Of a stretch of DNA of 64,000 nt, positions 36,290-50,170 are shown piece after piece. The stretch is taken from contig OY540820.1 of assembly GCA_961205875.1 (NCBI GenBank), positions 5,828,001 through 5,892,000 of the forward strand, in the 5' to 3' direction. The notes beneath the pieces were generated by a model that saw only the letters and a list, made by a program, of their open reading frames with translations, was not told where the DNA came from and made no database searches. This stretch comes from Sialis fuliginosa (Eukaryota > Arthropoda > Insecta > Megaloptera > Sialidae). Each line of letters opens with the position of its first letter. Within the stretch, counting starts at the first letter, position 1. The position numbers and the translations under genes are program-made.

Positions 36290-38944
36290 CCCTCTTCATT
36301 TTCGGGGACCATGCCTTAATAATATTCTCTACAAATTCTCGTAAATATAAAAATTCATCCTTATATTACAATTATGTACAGACAGACGTTGGTAAAAATA
36401 TATTCTTGTAAAGTCAATATTTCAATTTTTTTACGAAATATAAAAAATATAAAATATACGTACAAATTATTACAAAAACATTGACAAAATCAAGTAGATT
36501 TTGCACAATTGTAAAATGCAATTTGTTAATATCCTATGGGTTACACACAGACACACGGACATACTTACATACGTAAAGTATAAGTAGGTACTTTCCCTCT
36601 CGATTTGCTAAATACAAAACAAATAAACTAATTTTCACGTTACTTAACACGAATTGACCCTGGCCCAGCTTTCTTCATTAATGTTTAGTAAAATTATAAA
36701 TTATGATTGCTTTAATTGCAATTGTAAATAAAATAAATAAATTAACTTGGGGGGTAAATCACAATAACTTCAATGAAGACTGCAAAAATGAAATCAGATT
36801 GATTTTTTCGTTTATATATTTGGCTTCACATAATTAAAACTGAAAATAATTCGTTTGCAAAAAATTAGATATAAATAACAATTTCTGGTGTAATTACACT
36901 CGAAGTTACAGCAGATGGAAGAATTTGATCTATGACCCCCTGTAAATGGTTGATGCGTTGACGGGAGGGGGGGGGGGTCAATTTAAACGGACCACAAATC
37001 ACGGCCAACTCTCTGTTGTTCCAGTGTCTGTCAATTTGTGGTCGTCTATCGCTCGCTAAGAAGTCGTCCTGGCTAACATATTGACGTACGAATGCAACGA
37101 AATACATGTATCTATGTAATAGCTTTTATTCCTAGAACTTTAATAATCTCAGAGCAATAAATATAATCCCACAGGAAACCTTATAAAGTTCCATTTATAA
37201 TAAAATCAGCTTAAACCCCCCATCTCTAAAACCTTAAATATAATAGCACACAAAAGTTTACTATAGGCTTTTAGACGTTCTATGTTATTATATATAGTTG
37301 GGGTACATTTACAACTTTGCCCTTTTAATTACTTTTTTTTGTAATTTTCGTTTTTGATTTGTGGAAAAATTATCGGAATGTGTAATATTTAATAAAAATC
37401 AGTTAATTTTGGAAAAAAATCATAGGTTTTTTAATGTCATCATGACACCTTTACAGAGATTTAAAAAAATCCCATGACTGTGCGAAAAATGAATAAATTT
37501 TCAATCTGCAAAAAGTATTCAAATCTTCAAAATACTTTTTTATTTATCTATATATATAACCTTTCTTACCATTACGACAGAGATTTAAATTTTACCCTTC
37601 GTAAAAAAAATTATCACCCACAAAAATGGGTTTATTTATTATTTGTTTGCTTTTTATACCTACACCACTGTAAAATAACCATTAACGTGTTGATTTCAAT
37701 TTATAATTAGTGAAGGTACAAATTCCACACATTTATACGAAATAGTAAATAAATTTAATTAAATGAAAAAATAACGTGTGGATTTAAATATTTGGTACTT
37801 GCAATATAAATATTTATTTTGAACCGGTTTAGAACGGAACGTAGTTTTTTTTTTTAATGACGGTCCATATTTTGAAAATCACTGTTACTTTATGACTCAT
37901 CTTGTACAGATTTCTTAGTAACTGATTTGTTTATTTTTATTGTCCATTTAATTAAGTTAGCTTGTATTGAGTCCAATTTAATATATTGGGAATGTATTTG
38001 ACTTTGTGAGTTTAAAATAAATTAAAAATAGATATTTGAATTTAAAATTTTATAGGTGGTCTTACTAACAATAAACTAAAGAATCGATGTTCTTAGGTCA
38101 TAACAGGATAACTTCCAATATATCTGTTCTTTCATTTGGTATGTTCATGATTCGAAAAATACGTTAAAAATAAATATTAGATTATAAATATCTGAACAAA
38201 ATAAGTACACTTTTAACTTTCCTATCGCTTTACTTAGAAATTCAGTTTTTTTCAATTATCATATATCAGTAATTTAGAGTTACCTATTTTTTTAATATCA
38301 ATCGTAATTTTTAAATTTTTCTTAATACAGGCCTACCCTAATATTATGAAAAACATGTGCGGGTCTTTTTTGTTTCTTAATCTGCCCCTGTATTAAATCA
38401 CACGAGGATAAAGAGTATTGTTCTAAAGAAGGCCATCCATGTTTAAATGCTAAATTCAATTATAATAACATATTTGAAGTGAACTTGAAAGGTTAAAAAC
38501 TTGTTTAAGAACAAATAGAACAATATTTACTTATGAAAAAAAAAGTTAAAATTTTCCGCGTTTTAAATTTAATAAAATACACTGGAAAAAAACATTCTAG
38601 ATATTTGTATTTTGTATTATTTTTTTATTTGACCCTATGACTTTTAACCCTATTAACTCAACGGTCTTGTTACAAAATAATTTAATAACAGAGACGCAAA
38701 TATCCATTAAGAAGTGTTGCTAACTCTTTACACTTGTACAGTTGTGAGAGAATTGATTTAGAATCAATTGTTTAATTAACTCATAGTAGGTCAAATTGAT
38801 GTTTTTTTTTTAGTAAAGACGGTAAAAATTCTTAACCCTGTGCTATATAGTGACGCAATTTTTGATTCTATAATGAAATATATTAAATTGTGACGTACTT
38901 TCGGAAAACATATTTCATTGTGTACATTTCATACAATAATTTGT
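36290..38944. other. Intron 2, AT-rich, nothing firm
   Basis: Retroposon fragments lie near 37,130-37,260. A less AT-rich stretch at 36,900-37,100 holds an 80-codon minus-strand frame without recognisable motifs. A G11 run lies at 36,967-36,977. Confidence 0.4.
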
Positions 38945-39350
38945 AAGGTAGTGGCACCAGTCTTGACAAGGACCCCAGTAATGGCAAATTTTTAATTAAA
39001 TGTACTGAATTAGAAATATTTATATTTGATTACTATCATTTCTGAATATTAGGTAATCTATATACATTTTACTGTCTTATAGCTTAAAATTTGACTATTC
39101 TTTCTTTTATATCTTTTGTGTCGTAGTACTTATCATTTTGCAATCATTAGCAAGTGTCCATCACTGCGTGCTCATTATTGGTTTAAAAAGGCTATTATTT
39201 AAAAAACAAACTATATTTGTTGACTTTGGTAATTAAATTGATTAAATAAAGAGTTGCTTGTTTTATTAGTAACATGAGTTCATGAGAATTATAAAAACAA
39301 GCCCATTAATCCAAGAAAAACCGAAAACTTGCTCCTATAGCGGCCATAAC
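38945..39350 (-). repeat. Repeat R1, inverted copy carrying the empty insertion site
   Basis: Inverse of the 8,215 copy, from 'ggcaccagtcttg' to 'gctcctatagcggcc'. At 39,249-39,259 it reads straight through the site that carries the 115-bp hammerhead insertion at 8,317. Confidence 0.75.
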
Positions 39351-39786
39351 TGGTCCCTTTACCTTATGTATGTAACTTGAAAATTTTAAAACCACTGTTT
39401 CGATTTAAAAAATTATTTCGTTGATGAAAAGGCTAGATCTTTTTAGGAGTAATATAGGATACATTATGACGCTATCAGAAAAGGTGGCTGAGCAGTGAAC
39501 AAATTTGTTGGGAAAAAGATGGTAAAAGTCAAACACTTAGCCAAAATATATCAAAACTTAATTGCAACAGGGGGGGGGGGCTATTTTTAGTGTCTACGTC
39601 ACTGTTTCTGAATAGTTTTTTTCTCGTATGATGCACACAAAAATTGTGTGTGCTATGCGACCCAGAAAGTTCGAAAGTTTGGACACCTATGATCTATAAT
39701 ATAATTTATGTCCTATCAATTTTTCCAGTATAACGAACCATTTTGAAGATATTTATTAAAATCTGATCAAACAAAATTATTTCCAG

Positions 39787-40320
39787 ATGGCGATGTATAC
39801 ATAATGGTGAAATTACAAATGGTCCCTACGGAAGTAGAGCGTCATACGCTATCTCAGGATTTGGCCCGCCTGATGGAAGCTCCTGAGGATGACTTCCAGA
39901 GCACTGACACTGAAATACGTAGTTCCTCAGGGCGTTTATTCAACGCGCACAGCCATATTATCATCGCTAGATCATCGATGCTCGCTACAATGATGCGCAA
40001 AGAACAGGGCGATGCTAAATTCAAGATAGACCTAACGGAACTCCCTGATGAAATCGTGCAAGAACTTTTGAGGTATGTCTACACCGATAAGGTGGAGAAC
40101 TTGGAAAGTCTTGCACCTAGACTTCTGACGCTAGCCCATAGATACTATCTTGATGGATTGACGGAACTATGTGAAAGAGCTATTGTAGAGACTCTTACGC
40201 CAAGTACTGTAGGTAATGTTCTGATGTTAGCAGACCAGTGTCAGTGTGAGCCGTTAAAGAAAGCAGCTCTTGCGTACTGCGAGGAAACTATGACCCATCA
40301 GCACCAGAATAAGCCGTTGA
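39787..40320 (+). CDS. MATH-BTB protein, exon 3 of 4 (BTB/POZ domain)
   Basis: Encodes residues 161-338. The exon finishes the MATH fold (DGDVYIMVKLQMVP). The BTB domain follows at about 197-295, with the classic 'LFNAHSHIIIARSSMLATMM' segment (F-x-A-H-x(3)-ixARS core). After it come helices like the 3-box/BACK region that contacts cullin-3 ('VGNVLMLADQCQCEPLKKAA'). The acceptor is 'ttatttccag' and the donor A|gtaagt. The open frame runs four bases past the donor before a stop, so retention of intron 3 would truncate the protein. Confidence 0.92.
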
Positions 40321-40353
40321 GTAAGTAAGATAATTTGTATCTTTAAGAATTAC

Positions 40354-40857
40354 TAGCCCAATCATTTTAGATTTTTTCACGAGAAAAACTGTTGAGTTAA
40401 AACTTTTGACGCAGATGAGTGTCCCTCACGGAGTAGATGAAGAAATCACATTCTTGCCCATTAATTAATTACCGGAAGTGTCAATTTTTGGAGCATTTAT
40501 TTTAAAAATAAGTGACATATTTAAATGACAAAGTTGTAGAGGACTCAATTCCCAACAGCTTTCGTACAAACAAGTTTTTCGTACAACGTGTAAATGTCGG
40601 CCGGGAACGCGCTCAATACAGCGGTAGTTTTTATGGTTGAGCCTGCATATTTTTCGAAAAAAATAATTATAATTTGGCAACACTGTCACTAAATCAAAAA
40701 ATGAACAGATGTTAATGTAGAGGTTAAATGCAAATCGACAAAAATACAAAATCCAAGATGATGGATACTTCCGGTAATTAATTAATGTGTCAAAAGTTTT
40801 AACTCGACAGTTTTCTTGCATCTTAGATTGAATTTTTGATCTAAAATGATTGGACTA
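40354..40857. mobile_element. 504-bp MITE filling most of intron 3
   Basis: The terminal inverted repeats TAGYCCAATCATTTTAGA match at 17 of 18 positions. Two further inverted segments lie inside ('gagttaaaacttttgac' and 'ttaattaattaccggaagt'), so the element folds into a long interrupted hairpin. It occupies 504 of the 582 intron bases. The 118-codon minus frame inside it is spurious. A TA target is possible. Confidence 0.8.
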
Positions 40858-40902
40858 TACGTGATTTTTGGTCAGTTTTTTCACGGTATTTCTGAATTAC
40901 AG

Positions 40903-41036
40903 GCAAATCTTTAGCTTGGAGAGTGATGGAGTTGGTGAACCCTGATCTATACTACGAAGTTTGCGAAGGTGGTATGAGCAGCTCCACGTCGAGTAATCTC
41001 GATAGCCAGGGATCTCGCAGTGATGATAATATCTGA
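40903..41036 (+). CDS. MATH-BTB protein, exon 4 of 4
   Basis: Encodes the last 44 residues: SKSLAWRVMELVNPDLYYEV, then a serine-rich acidic tail ending SDDNI and TGA. The acceptor is 'ttctgaattacag'. Frame continuity with exon 3 and the family-like C-terminal helix support it. No poly(A) site could be chosen with confidence in the long AT-rich sequence that follows. Confidence 0.85.
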
Positions 41037-44000
41037 AGATGAATTAACTTGAGTACGGTGAAGAATGATTTAAGTAGGTCTGAATTTACTTAATGAATGA
41101 TGATGTTTATATTTATTTAATGTGCTTAGGAATATGACAATTTAGGTCTCCTAATTTCTGCGTGTGTAACTTTTATAAATTGATATAAATAGGTAGTTAT
41201 ATGACGTATGCAGTTTTTGTTTAATGTTAATGGTTGTTTGGTTAAAGTCAGTATGAAATGTATTTATTGTTTTTTGAAATCATTATGCGCTTATGTATCT
41301 TATTCCATGTGTCCGATTTTCAATTTTATATGGAGTTAATTGTAATGACTTCTGAATGGAAATTGAGATAGCAAAGAATTTATGATGGTATCAGGAATAT
41401 ATCTTTATGATATATCATTTTGATTGATTTTTTTTTAATACTAGTCCAGTCGATAGTTTTTTTTTTGCAACAAAAAATCGATATTTTTTAGTAATTTTTG
41501 AAAAATATCTCGGTAATTTTTGATTGGATCTAATAATATGTAGTTACAAATTTGTACAGCATTGAATTTTCTATAATATTTGGTATAGGCTTTATTCTAT
41601 ACGACCAACCGTTTACGAGTTACAGTAACGCAAAGTTTATAAAAAGTAGTTTTTTTTTCAATATATGTATCTCGATAATTATTATAGATCGGATTTAATA
41701 ACATGTAACTACATTAGCAACTGCTAACTTGTAGAGAATTAAATTCTGTACATTTTTTGTCATTATGTTTGTTGTAGTATCAACGGTTTGCGAGATATAT
41801 ACGTATAAAGTTTTCTCAAAAATGAAAAACATATTATTTTTGCATTACAAACACGATCTTTTTCACCATATTGACTGGACAAGATATTTTTTTTTGTATT
41901 TGTAATTCTGTTTTTATATTTATTGTAGTTTCTTAATTATTTTTATCCTGCAAAATTTCAATTGTTTGTTATTTTTAATTTTATCGAACTACAAAAAATA
42001 ATATAAAAATATTGAAGTACTTAAACAAAAACAAAAAAAATTAACATGTTACTCACCTAAGAATAACAGATGACTGACATAATATGTTAATAATACATAA
42101 TTTAAAATTTAATAATAACTAATGTCCAGTATTATAAAGTTTGCTCGTCAGCTAAAGCTATTTGCGAGGTATCAAATCCTTATTTTGCACGGAATTATAG
42201 TGCAGTGGTAATAAGTGTATAGTAATTATGAGGTATACTTGTCACCACTTATTTTAATTCATATAAAATATAAACCATACAATTAATTCCAACTATAAAT
42301 GGGTTGTCATTTATTTTTTATACCCTGCAGATAGCATAAACTGCCAACCAAATTTTTTTATAATACTAGGCATAAGATATTTCGTAAAATATAATAAGTT
42401 AGAATTATATATTTTAAAAAATTAAAAAACAAAAACAAAATAAATACCTCAAATTTTAAAGTAGCTCATATTATATTAATTAATCAATTAATAGGAAAAT
42501 ATAATCAATTATATAATGTTCTACTCGAATACTCGTTCTTGTAGAACTAATTAAAAGCAGCGATGAGTAGTGGATAGTGTCCTAACTGCAGAGGAGTCGG
42601 CTTTTTATTATAATGTCCGATGTACCTCTTATAGAGTTAGTAAACCTGCCTATTGCTGATTATTTGTTATTTATAAGTAATTAAATGTGATAAATACAAA
42701 AATACATATATTTTTATTACATTTAAGAGAAGATTTTTATAAATTAATATGTCTTTATTATTACGTGTAAAATTTAGGTATAGATAAATATATGTATATT
42801 AAAATGATATTGGTTGAAAACGAATATATGAATTATATTTTAAGTTTATTATAGTTTAAAGAAATTGTTTTATATTTAATTATATTTTGTATACATTCTA
42901 TGAATGAAAATAAAAGGAGTTTCAAATTTAATTGTTTTTTTATTTTTTATTCAAGCAGTGACACATCAAAAAAATATTTGTTTGGGGTGAGGGGGAGAAT
43001 TTTTTGTATGGAAAAAAAAAAAACGCATTTACATACCTAGCTATCGATTTTTTGGGTTTCATTCATTCTAATTTTTTTCTATTTTAGATAAAAAAATCGA
43101 TCTAATTTGACTGGTCTATAAGATAAAATAAATAAAAATAACAAATGTACATCGTTCTGTCTAGAAATATTCCTGTTTAGCCAATATACTGATTTACTTG
43201 TTACTTTTTGAGCACAAGCTAGGAGAGGGGGGGCAAGTGCCCCCCCTCCGCCCTGGTACGCTCATGCTTACTTACTTGTTCTTTGGAAAAAGTTTAGTAT
43301 TTTGTTAGCTGATGACATAATTTTTTGTCCCAACTGAGCACTTACGAAAAACGTTTATTCATGTGTCTTTAACCCCAACCCTCACATCCAGAGATAAAGA
43401 GATTTAATTCCTTAATGAACATGTAAAGAAAAAGTGTATTTTTGCCCGATGTGAGCACTTATAAAATCATCTCAGAGAGTTAGTTTATGAAATGAAAAAT
43501 AGTGAAAGTGCAATGGGCAAAATATTAGATTTTATTCATCTCTTTATCTAAACTAGAGGGAGATGAATCTATCGGTTAATTTCTAAATATATGTATATAT
43601 GTAATAAATGTTTGATAAATGCTATTTTCTATAGAATAATATTTCTCACTTTTGTACTGGAAACAGGTAAATAAATAAATGAATAGTATATATTTTACAT
43701 TATTTATTATGCATTTCTGAAAATAAATAGTGCTTTACATTTCTTTTGAAATATTAAAAACGGAAAGGCGAGTCACGAATTAAACATATAGAGATCGACA
43801 TTTCATTATCAACACACATTTAAACAGTGTTTTCCTTAAATATAAAATATATCAGTGCATGAGAAAACAAACAGTCAAATCATACACAAAAAGTGTATAA
43901 ATACAAACATGGTGAATATTTGTTATAATAAATATACTTTAACATAATAATAAATTACTAAATTCTCATTGACATTTATTTCTCGTACAAATTCATTTTA

Positions 44001-44943
44001 ATTTGTGTTAAATATTAACGAAATAAAAATATACTAGCAAGCTTTTATTAATTAAATTAAAATATTATAATAAATATAGAATGATAAAGTATTAAGTGCT
44101 GTTTTTAGAGTCTCAATCAAAATTAACGAAAATTTACACTAGTCAATTGTTTTGTACGATCAATAGTTTACAATTTCTTTTCCGGGCATATTTTCGTAGA
44201 ATAAAGCAAACCGTTTTTTTTAATTTCCCAACAGGAAGTTATTGTAATCGGTCCGAAAATCAAAATTAAAAATGTCAATATATTTTTATGTGTATTTTTA
44301 AATGTAAAATTCAATTAGATTAGTTATTCTAAAAATGTGTATTATGTTATTAACATTAGGAATTATAGAAAACTAATATTCATAATACAAAGGTGAGTTT
44401 TATTTCTAACAAATTCCATTAAAAAATTTTATATACATATTATAAAAAATTATTCACATAAAGTTCATTGAAACAATAAATAATCAGTACTCAAGTATTT
44501 ATAAATAGTTATATCTTATTGGAAAGTTGGTTGTGTGGACCTCAAGGGTCGGACCCTCGGTTTGTTTCAAAATATTTTTGATACATTATTTATTGTTGAA
44601 ATTTTAGATTACTTAGTGCTCTACAAGTTTGAAATTACATATCATTAAATCAGGAGATCAATAATTAACAAGATATTTTGAAAAATACTATTTCTTTCGA
44701 TCTACAAATCGCTATAATCCATGAACGTTTTATTTTATGAAAATATGCCCGAAAAAAAATTGTAGACAATTTAGTGTTTTACAAGTTTGCGACAACGCGT
44801 ATTACTAGATCAATAATAATAAGATATTAAAAAAAAAACTAAACACAAAAATTGCAGACTCTGCTAACCAACACATTTTCAAATCTTATGAAAAACTAAT
44901 AATTAGTACATATACTGGACTTCACACTAAAGAAACAAGACGC
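41037..44943. other. 3' flank of the MATH-BTB gene and intergenic DNA
   Basis: AT-rich. A partial end of the CCGGTATTATAAAG-type MITE family begins at about 42,121. A short G-rich/C-rich foldback lies near 43,205-43,265. No further gene was seen. Confidence 0.4.
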
Positions 44944-45370
44944 AGGCTACAAAAGTCTCTTGCAACAAATATTAACGTTAAAAATGCATAATGTGCGTAC
45001 TGAGTTTCATGCTACGAAAATCCTATGAAAATAGTTTCTTGAGACAATTTTCAAGCTACAAAAGTCTCATAACAAATATCAATGTTACAATATGCAAAAT
45101 ATACATACTGACATTCATTCAATTATAATCCCATGAAACTAGTTGCTTGAGTCAATTCAAGCTACAAAAGTCTCATAACAAATATCAATGTTATATATAT
45201 GCAAAATATACATACTGACATTCATTCAATTAAAATCCCATGAAACTAGTTGCTTGAGACAAGTTTCAAGCGACAAAAATCTCACAACAAATATTAATGT
45301 TACAATATGAAAATATTGACATTCATTCAATTAAAATCCCATGAAACTAGTTGCTTGAGACAAGTTTCTT
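44944..45370. repeat. Minisatellite, about four units of 105-110 bp
   Basis: 'caagctacaaaagtctcat' recurs at about 44,944 (variant), 45,051, 45,158 and 45,267 (variant). Each is followed by 'aacaaatatyaatgtta' and 'atgaaactagttgcttgag'. The first unit is the most diverged. Confidence 0.8.
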
Positions 45371-47839
45371 TGATGTGCATCCGACTTAAAACATTTTAAA
45401 TCATATACAAAATAACAAATATAAATATAGAAAAATATGCAATTCATATAAAAATATAAACTATTTATTAGATATAAAACTATATCAATGGAAATTTAGA
45501 AAATATATTAACAAAAAACAGCCCCCCTTCCTCCTTGAATAAACCTTGTTTCACCATCATTAATGGCACCACGTTTAAGGTAAATTCTACCCTTAAGATA
45601 TATACTCAACGCCAATATATAAAAAATTTCTTGATATGGGAAAAACAGTTACATAAATAAATATTTTTTTAATTCCTATATTTTATATCGTATATATATT
45701 TTTATTTAAATTGACAATCAATGTTCTTTCAGAAGCAAAACCGACTATTTTTTTTAGTTCATTTTGTCTTCTGACAGACCTATTTTTAAAATTATTTATT
45801 AAATAAATCTGTAGATATTCAACTCAATTTTTCTTCAAACAGCATTGCAAACATAAATTAACACGTCCGCTGCCAAATCAGTCGTATTGATATCATCAAA
45901 ATAATAATCTTTCTGCGCCAAAACTGTTTAACACATATACTTAAGTGTCTGTTATATGGCACTTATATTAAGACACACACTGTGGTTTTTCAAGTTTTTC
46001 TTGGCACCGAACGTGTTAAAGAAATTAATTTATATTTTTGCAAATATTTAATATACATATATGTAAATTAAATAAGGACTTCAAAAGTCAAAATTATATT
46101 TTAAAATAGTACAGACCCTTTTTATTGAAAAGTTCATATTTTCAGAACTTTATTTGGTTATCACAATTTACCTTAAAAAATAACATTTTAAAGCTGTTAT
46201 CAATTATGTACTGCAGAAAAAAAGTCATTATTGCAATTCATTTATTTAAAAATTTATATTTAACCTACATCCACATATTTAACTTCAATTAACTGCGAAT
46301 TAAATTCTCAATTTAAAACTCTCGCTAACCATGAAAAGTTATCGATTGTTTAAATTTTGATTTAATTGAAATAAAAAAATTACAAATGTAAGTAGTAAGT
46401 AAAGGAATTATATTATCAGTTTTATTACTTTAAAAGGTTAAATATATCAATCAAGAAATGACTTAAGTCAGTACATTATTGGTATATTTTACTTAAAATT
46501 AGTATTCTTACTTTTATAAAATAATGTGTATGTGTTAAGTTTAGTGCAAAGATAAATGTTAGAGCATGTTTATTGATAATAATTTATAATGATTTGATGA
46601 AAAATTTATTTTTTATTGACTAAAAAATATCTAGGGCATCTATTTTTCGGGTTTAGTACATTATTTTTCTGATTTTGATCTACAGAATTCCAGTTTAAGT
46701 TAATAAAAAAATTACCTACGTACGTGAGAGTTAAAAATTAAAATGTTATAATTATAATGCTATATACTCGACAAATATTTTAGTAATTTTTAAAGGGGGG
46801 TTCATAAACTATATCACGCTGTACTACGTTAGTTGATATTTTTGATTTCAAAATGAAATATAATGAGACGTTACATATATTTTGACCTCTTTTTTATCAT
46901 ATCTATGCCCCTTTCCCCAGTTTCCCTGAAAAATATATGCCCGCAAAAATTGTTGTGCGTTAGTCTATTTAATACTGCTTTTTCTTGAGGAGTGTTTTTG
47001 AAATAAATATTTTTTATAACACAACCTGAGTTCTTGCATATAAATTAATTAAATTTAACTGTAAGCAGACCTTTTAACCCTTCAAGACGTCGCTTGCTCC
47101 TGAATTAACCCTTTAGCGACGAGACATTACAACACATAATAATTTTGATATATTAAGGCATGACAAATATCAAAGCAGACACATTTAGAAAAGCAATTTT
47201 ATACAACATATATTATTACTAATTATTAAAAATGTTATTGTTTTTTTCTTATATGGCAGTATTTAACATTAAAATACATCTACCGTCCTGAAAGGGTTAA
47301 CACATTTTGTGATAATAAAACAAAAATATTATTACAATTCTTCTTGGCTTCTGAATCTAAACAGTTATACAAATTATAACTGTAAAATAAAGACCATGGG
47401 GCATTTAATTTGCCATGGCAAATAAGACAGCGCTGTAACGTCACCGCGACGACCTTGAGAATTCAATTAATGAGGTGGGAATTTCAGAAACGACGCTGGC
47501 TAAAGTGCCAGGCTCATTCATTTACACGGTTTGAAGCTCTGTTTTATTTGTAAAGGTTTTAATAGTATAAAGTTTAGTTTAACCTGTCTTTTTCATCATT
47601 TCTGATAGAAACGCTCGAAGGGTTAAATATTGTAAATAAAATACATTTATATAACTTCCAATAATACAAATATTTACAATTTAAAAAATCATGAGAAATT
47701 TATTTTGAGACAAAATGTCGGTGTAATTAAATAAATGATTATAAAGTACCTTTACAAAATAATTAAAAACATAGTATCAGGTAAAATTAAATATAAAAAT
47801 AAACACTTAATAGATTAACTTCAGATTATATATTATATA
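45371..47839. other. Intergenic AT-rich DNA
   Basis: Nothing recognised. Confidence 0.4.
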
Positions 47840-48128
47840 ATGCCCGGTATTATAAAGGAACTCGCAAAATTTGCTAGCTTGCAAGCACTCTCAAATGGGG
47901 TATTAATTCTGTACTAGTATCTATGGAATTTAGAGCAGTGATACTTCAACTAATTGTAATACAGTTGGTATCTTTTTCCGTACACTGTTTTAATACCGTT
48001 GGTGTTTACCTATAATGCGATAAAAGTCTTCAACAAACTCCAAAAGAACTGTCATACAAAGTTTGATATTTCATTTGAGAGTGCTTGCAAGCTAGCAAAT
48101 TTGCGAGCTCTTTTATAATACTGGACAT
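47840..48128. mobile_element. 289-bp MITE, CCGGTATTATAAAG family
   Basis: 'tgcccggtattataaaggaa' and the following 40 bases ('gctagcttgcaagcactctc') are inverted at the right end ('gagagtgcttgcaagctagc..ataatactggaca'). A close relative is at 59,093-59,426 and diverged relatives are at about 42,121 and 61,091. Non-coding. The target duplication is unclear. Confidence 0.75.
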
Positions 48129-49152
48129 GATACGGGTGGTCTAATTCAGCCTATATAATAAATATATCTAATAAAATAATGACAAGACATGTTGGCAAAA
48201 ACAATTAAAGAGTTCTATACGAAATGTTAATAAATCTATAAGTTACATAAGGATTCTCCAAAAAGTTTTACAGTATGTTATATAGTATAAGATGTATAAT
48301 AATCTTTGAGAAAAAACATTTCTTTATTTTACAATATTTCCGATTCATTTTTTATTACATAGAAAATAATAATAAACATGGTATATATTTTATATACGAT
48401 AAGGAGAGGGTAAAGACTAATTATGGATAATATGATTTCCTCTTATTATCTTATACAAATGTTTATAAAAATAATAAAATAAAAATAAAAACCTGGCAGT
48501 TGGAAGAAGAGACAAAAATAACTTTCCCCCCTTCTTCGTCTTTTAATTCAAACAAAAGAAGAAAATTAAAACTAATTTATAAAAATGGTGTGGCAGAAAA
48601 CAATCGTTCGGAAAAATTATAAATTATTTGAAAATTGGAAAGAGGAGGGAGGGAACTATCACGTCAGGTAATTGCTTTTGACGTGTGTCAAAAAAGCAAT
48701 TAACTGACAAGATAGTGCCCTTGAATTTTTTTACATATTATTTATATCAACCAAATAAAGGGGGGTACGAATTTTCAGGTCACACCGAGTTGTTTTTGTT
48801 AAAAGTGGGGTAAATTTGGAAAATACCGATGCACTCATACATTCACGTTTATCATTTTTCTATTCGTTTCTGTCCTACGCCTACATGACTAACAACAATA
48901 ATAATATTAATAATTTATTGTTTACTGAAGCTCATTCAATTTTATACATTTTAAAAGATTGAATTTTAAAAACTAAGTCACTTTTGGTATTACTATAGAA
49001 AAAACATTATATACCGAAAAATACATGAAAAAGCAATTGTTTATGATTTAGAAAAAAACCAGATTACAATTAATTTAATTTGGGTCGAACATGCACTAAC
49101 ATCAGGGAACTATATTGTGCAGTAAGTGCGCTGCAGAAGCTCTGGGCCTGTC
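48129..49152. other. Intergenic, 3' flank of unc119
   Basis: AT-rich. On the minus strand an AATAAA lies at about 48,914-48,919, some 235 bases beyond the unc119 stop, a plausible poly(A) signal. Nothing else was recognised. Confidence 0.4.
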
Positions 49153-49268
49153 TCAGGCCGGGCCACCATTGTAGGCGTAATCAGCCTTGTTGTGCATCAC
49201 CAGACGCTCATCCACGAAGTAGAACGAGTCTGAGCGCGTCTCAAACGGGTTCATTATCATCTCATCAA
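49153..49268 (-). CDS. unc119: UNC119, exon 3 of 3
   Basis: Encodes the C-terminal 38 residues (from [19 protein letters not shown] to the end YAYNGGPA) and TGA. This is the strongly conserved last strand region of the PDE6-delta/UNC119 fold. The acceptor is 'aacgttatag'. Overlapping plus-strand frames are shadows. Confidence 0.92.
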
Positions 49269-49936
49269 CTATAACGTTTCAATATTGTACATTTACAAAT
49301 GTAATATCGCAACGATTGGTCAAATCTAAGCTTACTCAATAGTTTGAAGTAAACTATAGATACCTATCATAATGTTTTGTGACATAGAACTATGGAATTA
49401 TAAATCACACAAACTGTCAAGTGGTCTTGGTCTTTACATATAAAAATTTTAAATCTTTCTGATGATTCGTTTATTAGTTACATCTATTTAATTAAGAAAG
49501 GTATGTAAAAAAACATCATTATAATGTATGATTTAAAAATCCTTTTATTTGGTAACTTTGGAACTATAAGTCACACAGACTTCAGATATATAATTCAGTT
49601 TCGAGGTTTATAACTTTGTAAATTTGTTATATTTTTCAATAAAAATTGGTATTGAATAAGTTGAATATATACTAAATAAAATGTCCTTTACCGGATCCTA
49701 AAATAATTAGTTATATCTGTGAAAAAAATTCCCAAACATTGACAAATTTTTGACATGTCACAGTGGTTTTCCCCCTTAATTTTTGTTTAAATCGGTGAGT
49801 AATTCATCCCTTCATTTCCCAGAGTTTTACTTTATTTTATGACAGAAATCTTTAGAACTGGAACGTCGTTAACGAGAAAAAATTGTAAAAGAACCTAAAA
49901 TATAAAATACAAACAAATAAAAATGTTTCGGCTTAC

Positions 49937-50109
49937 CTAAATCAGGCGGTAGTAAAGGAAATTCATATATGTGTTCACACGTGTTTCTCGAATGTGGAAT
50001 GCAGAAGCCGAATTCAAAATCAAACGTTTTAAGCAGCTTGTCTCTGAAGAAATGTTTCTCTATCATTCGAAACCGGTTGACTGGGCGCGAGCCAACGGTA
50101 AATTCAACA
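49937..50109 (-). CDS. unc119: UNC119, exon 2 of 3
   Basis: Encodes the central beta-sandwich strands: [20 protein letters not shown], then a segment including [20 protein letters not shown]. These are hallmark stretches of UNC119, whose hydrophobic pocket holds the myristoyl group of cargo. The acceptor 'catctttag' and donor G|gtaagc give a 173-nt exon in frame with both neighbours. Confidence 0.95.
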
Positions 50110-50170
50110 CTAAAGATGTGAAACATCAGTGTGACAACAAATTAGTTTAAATAAATATAAAAATACTTAC

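Noticed and set aside
36865..37107. Minus-strand 80-codon frame in a less AT-rich patch of intron 2, considered as an exon of a nested gene
   Set aside because: No motif or family resemblance, no matching neighbouring exon, and the frame runs through a G11 tract.
40465..40821. 118-codon minus-strand frame in intron 3 of the MATH-BTB gene
   Set aside because: It lies wholly within a foldback MITE and reads through its inverted segments.
49080..49274. Plus-strand 64-codon frame near the unc119 end
   Set aside because: It is antisense to unc119 exon 3, whose minus-strand translation is a conserved family sequence.
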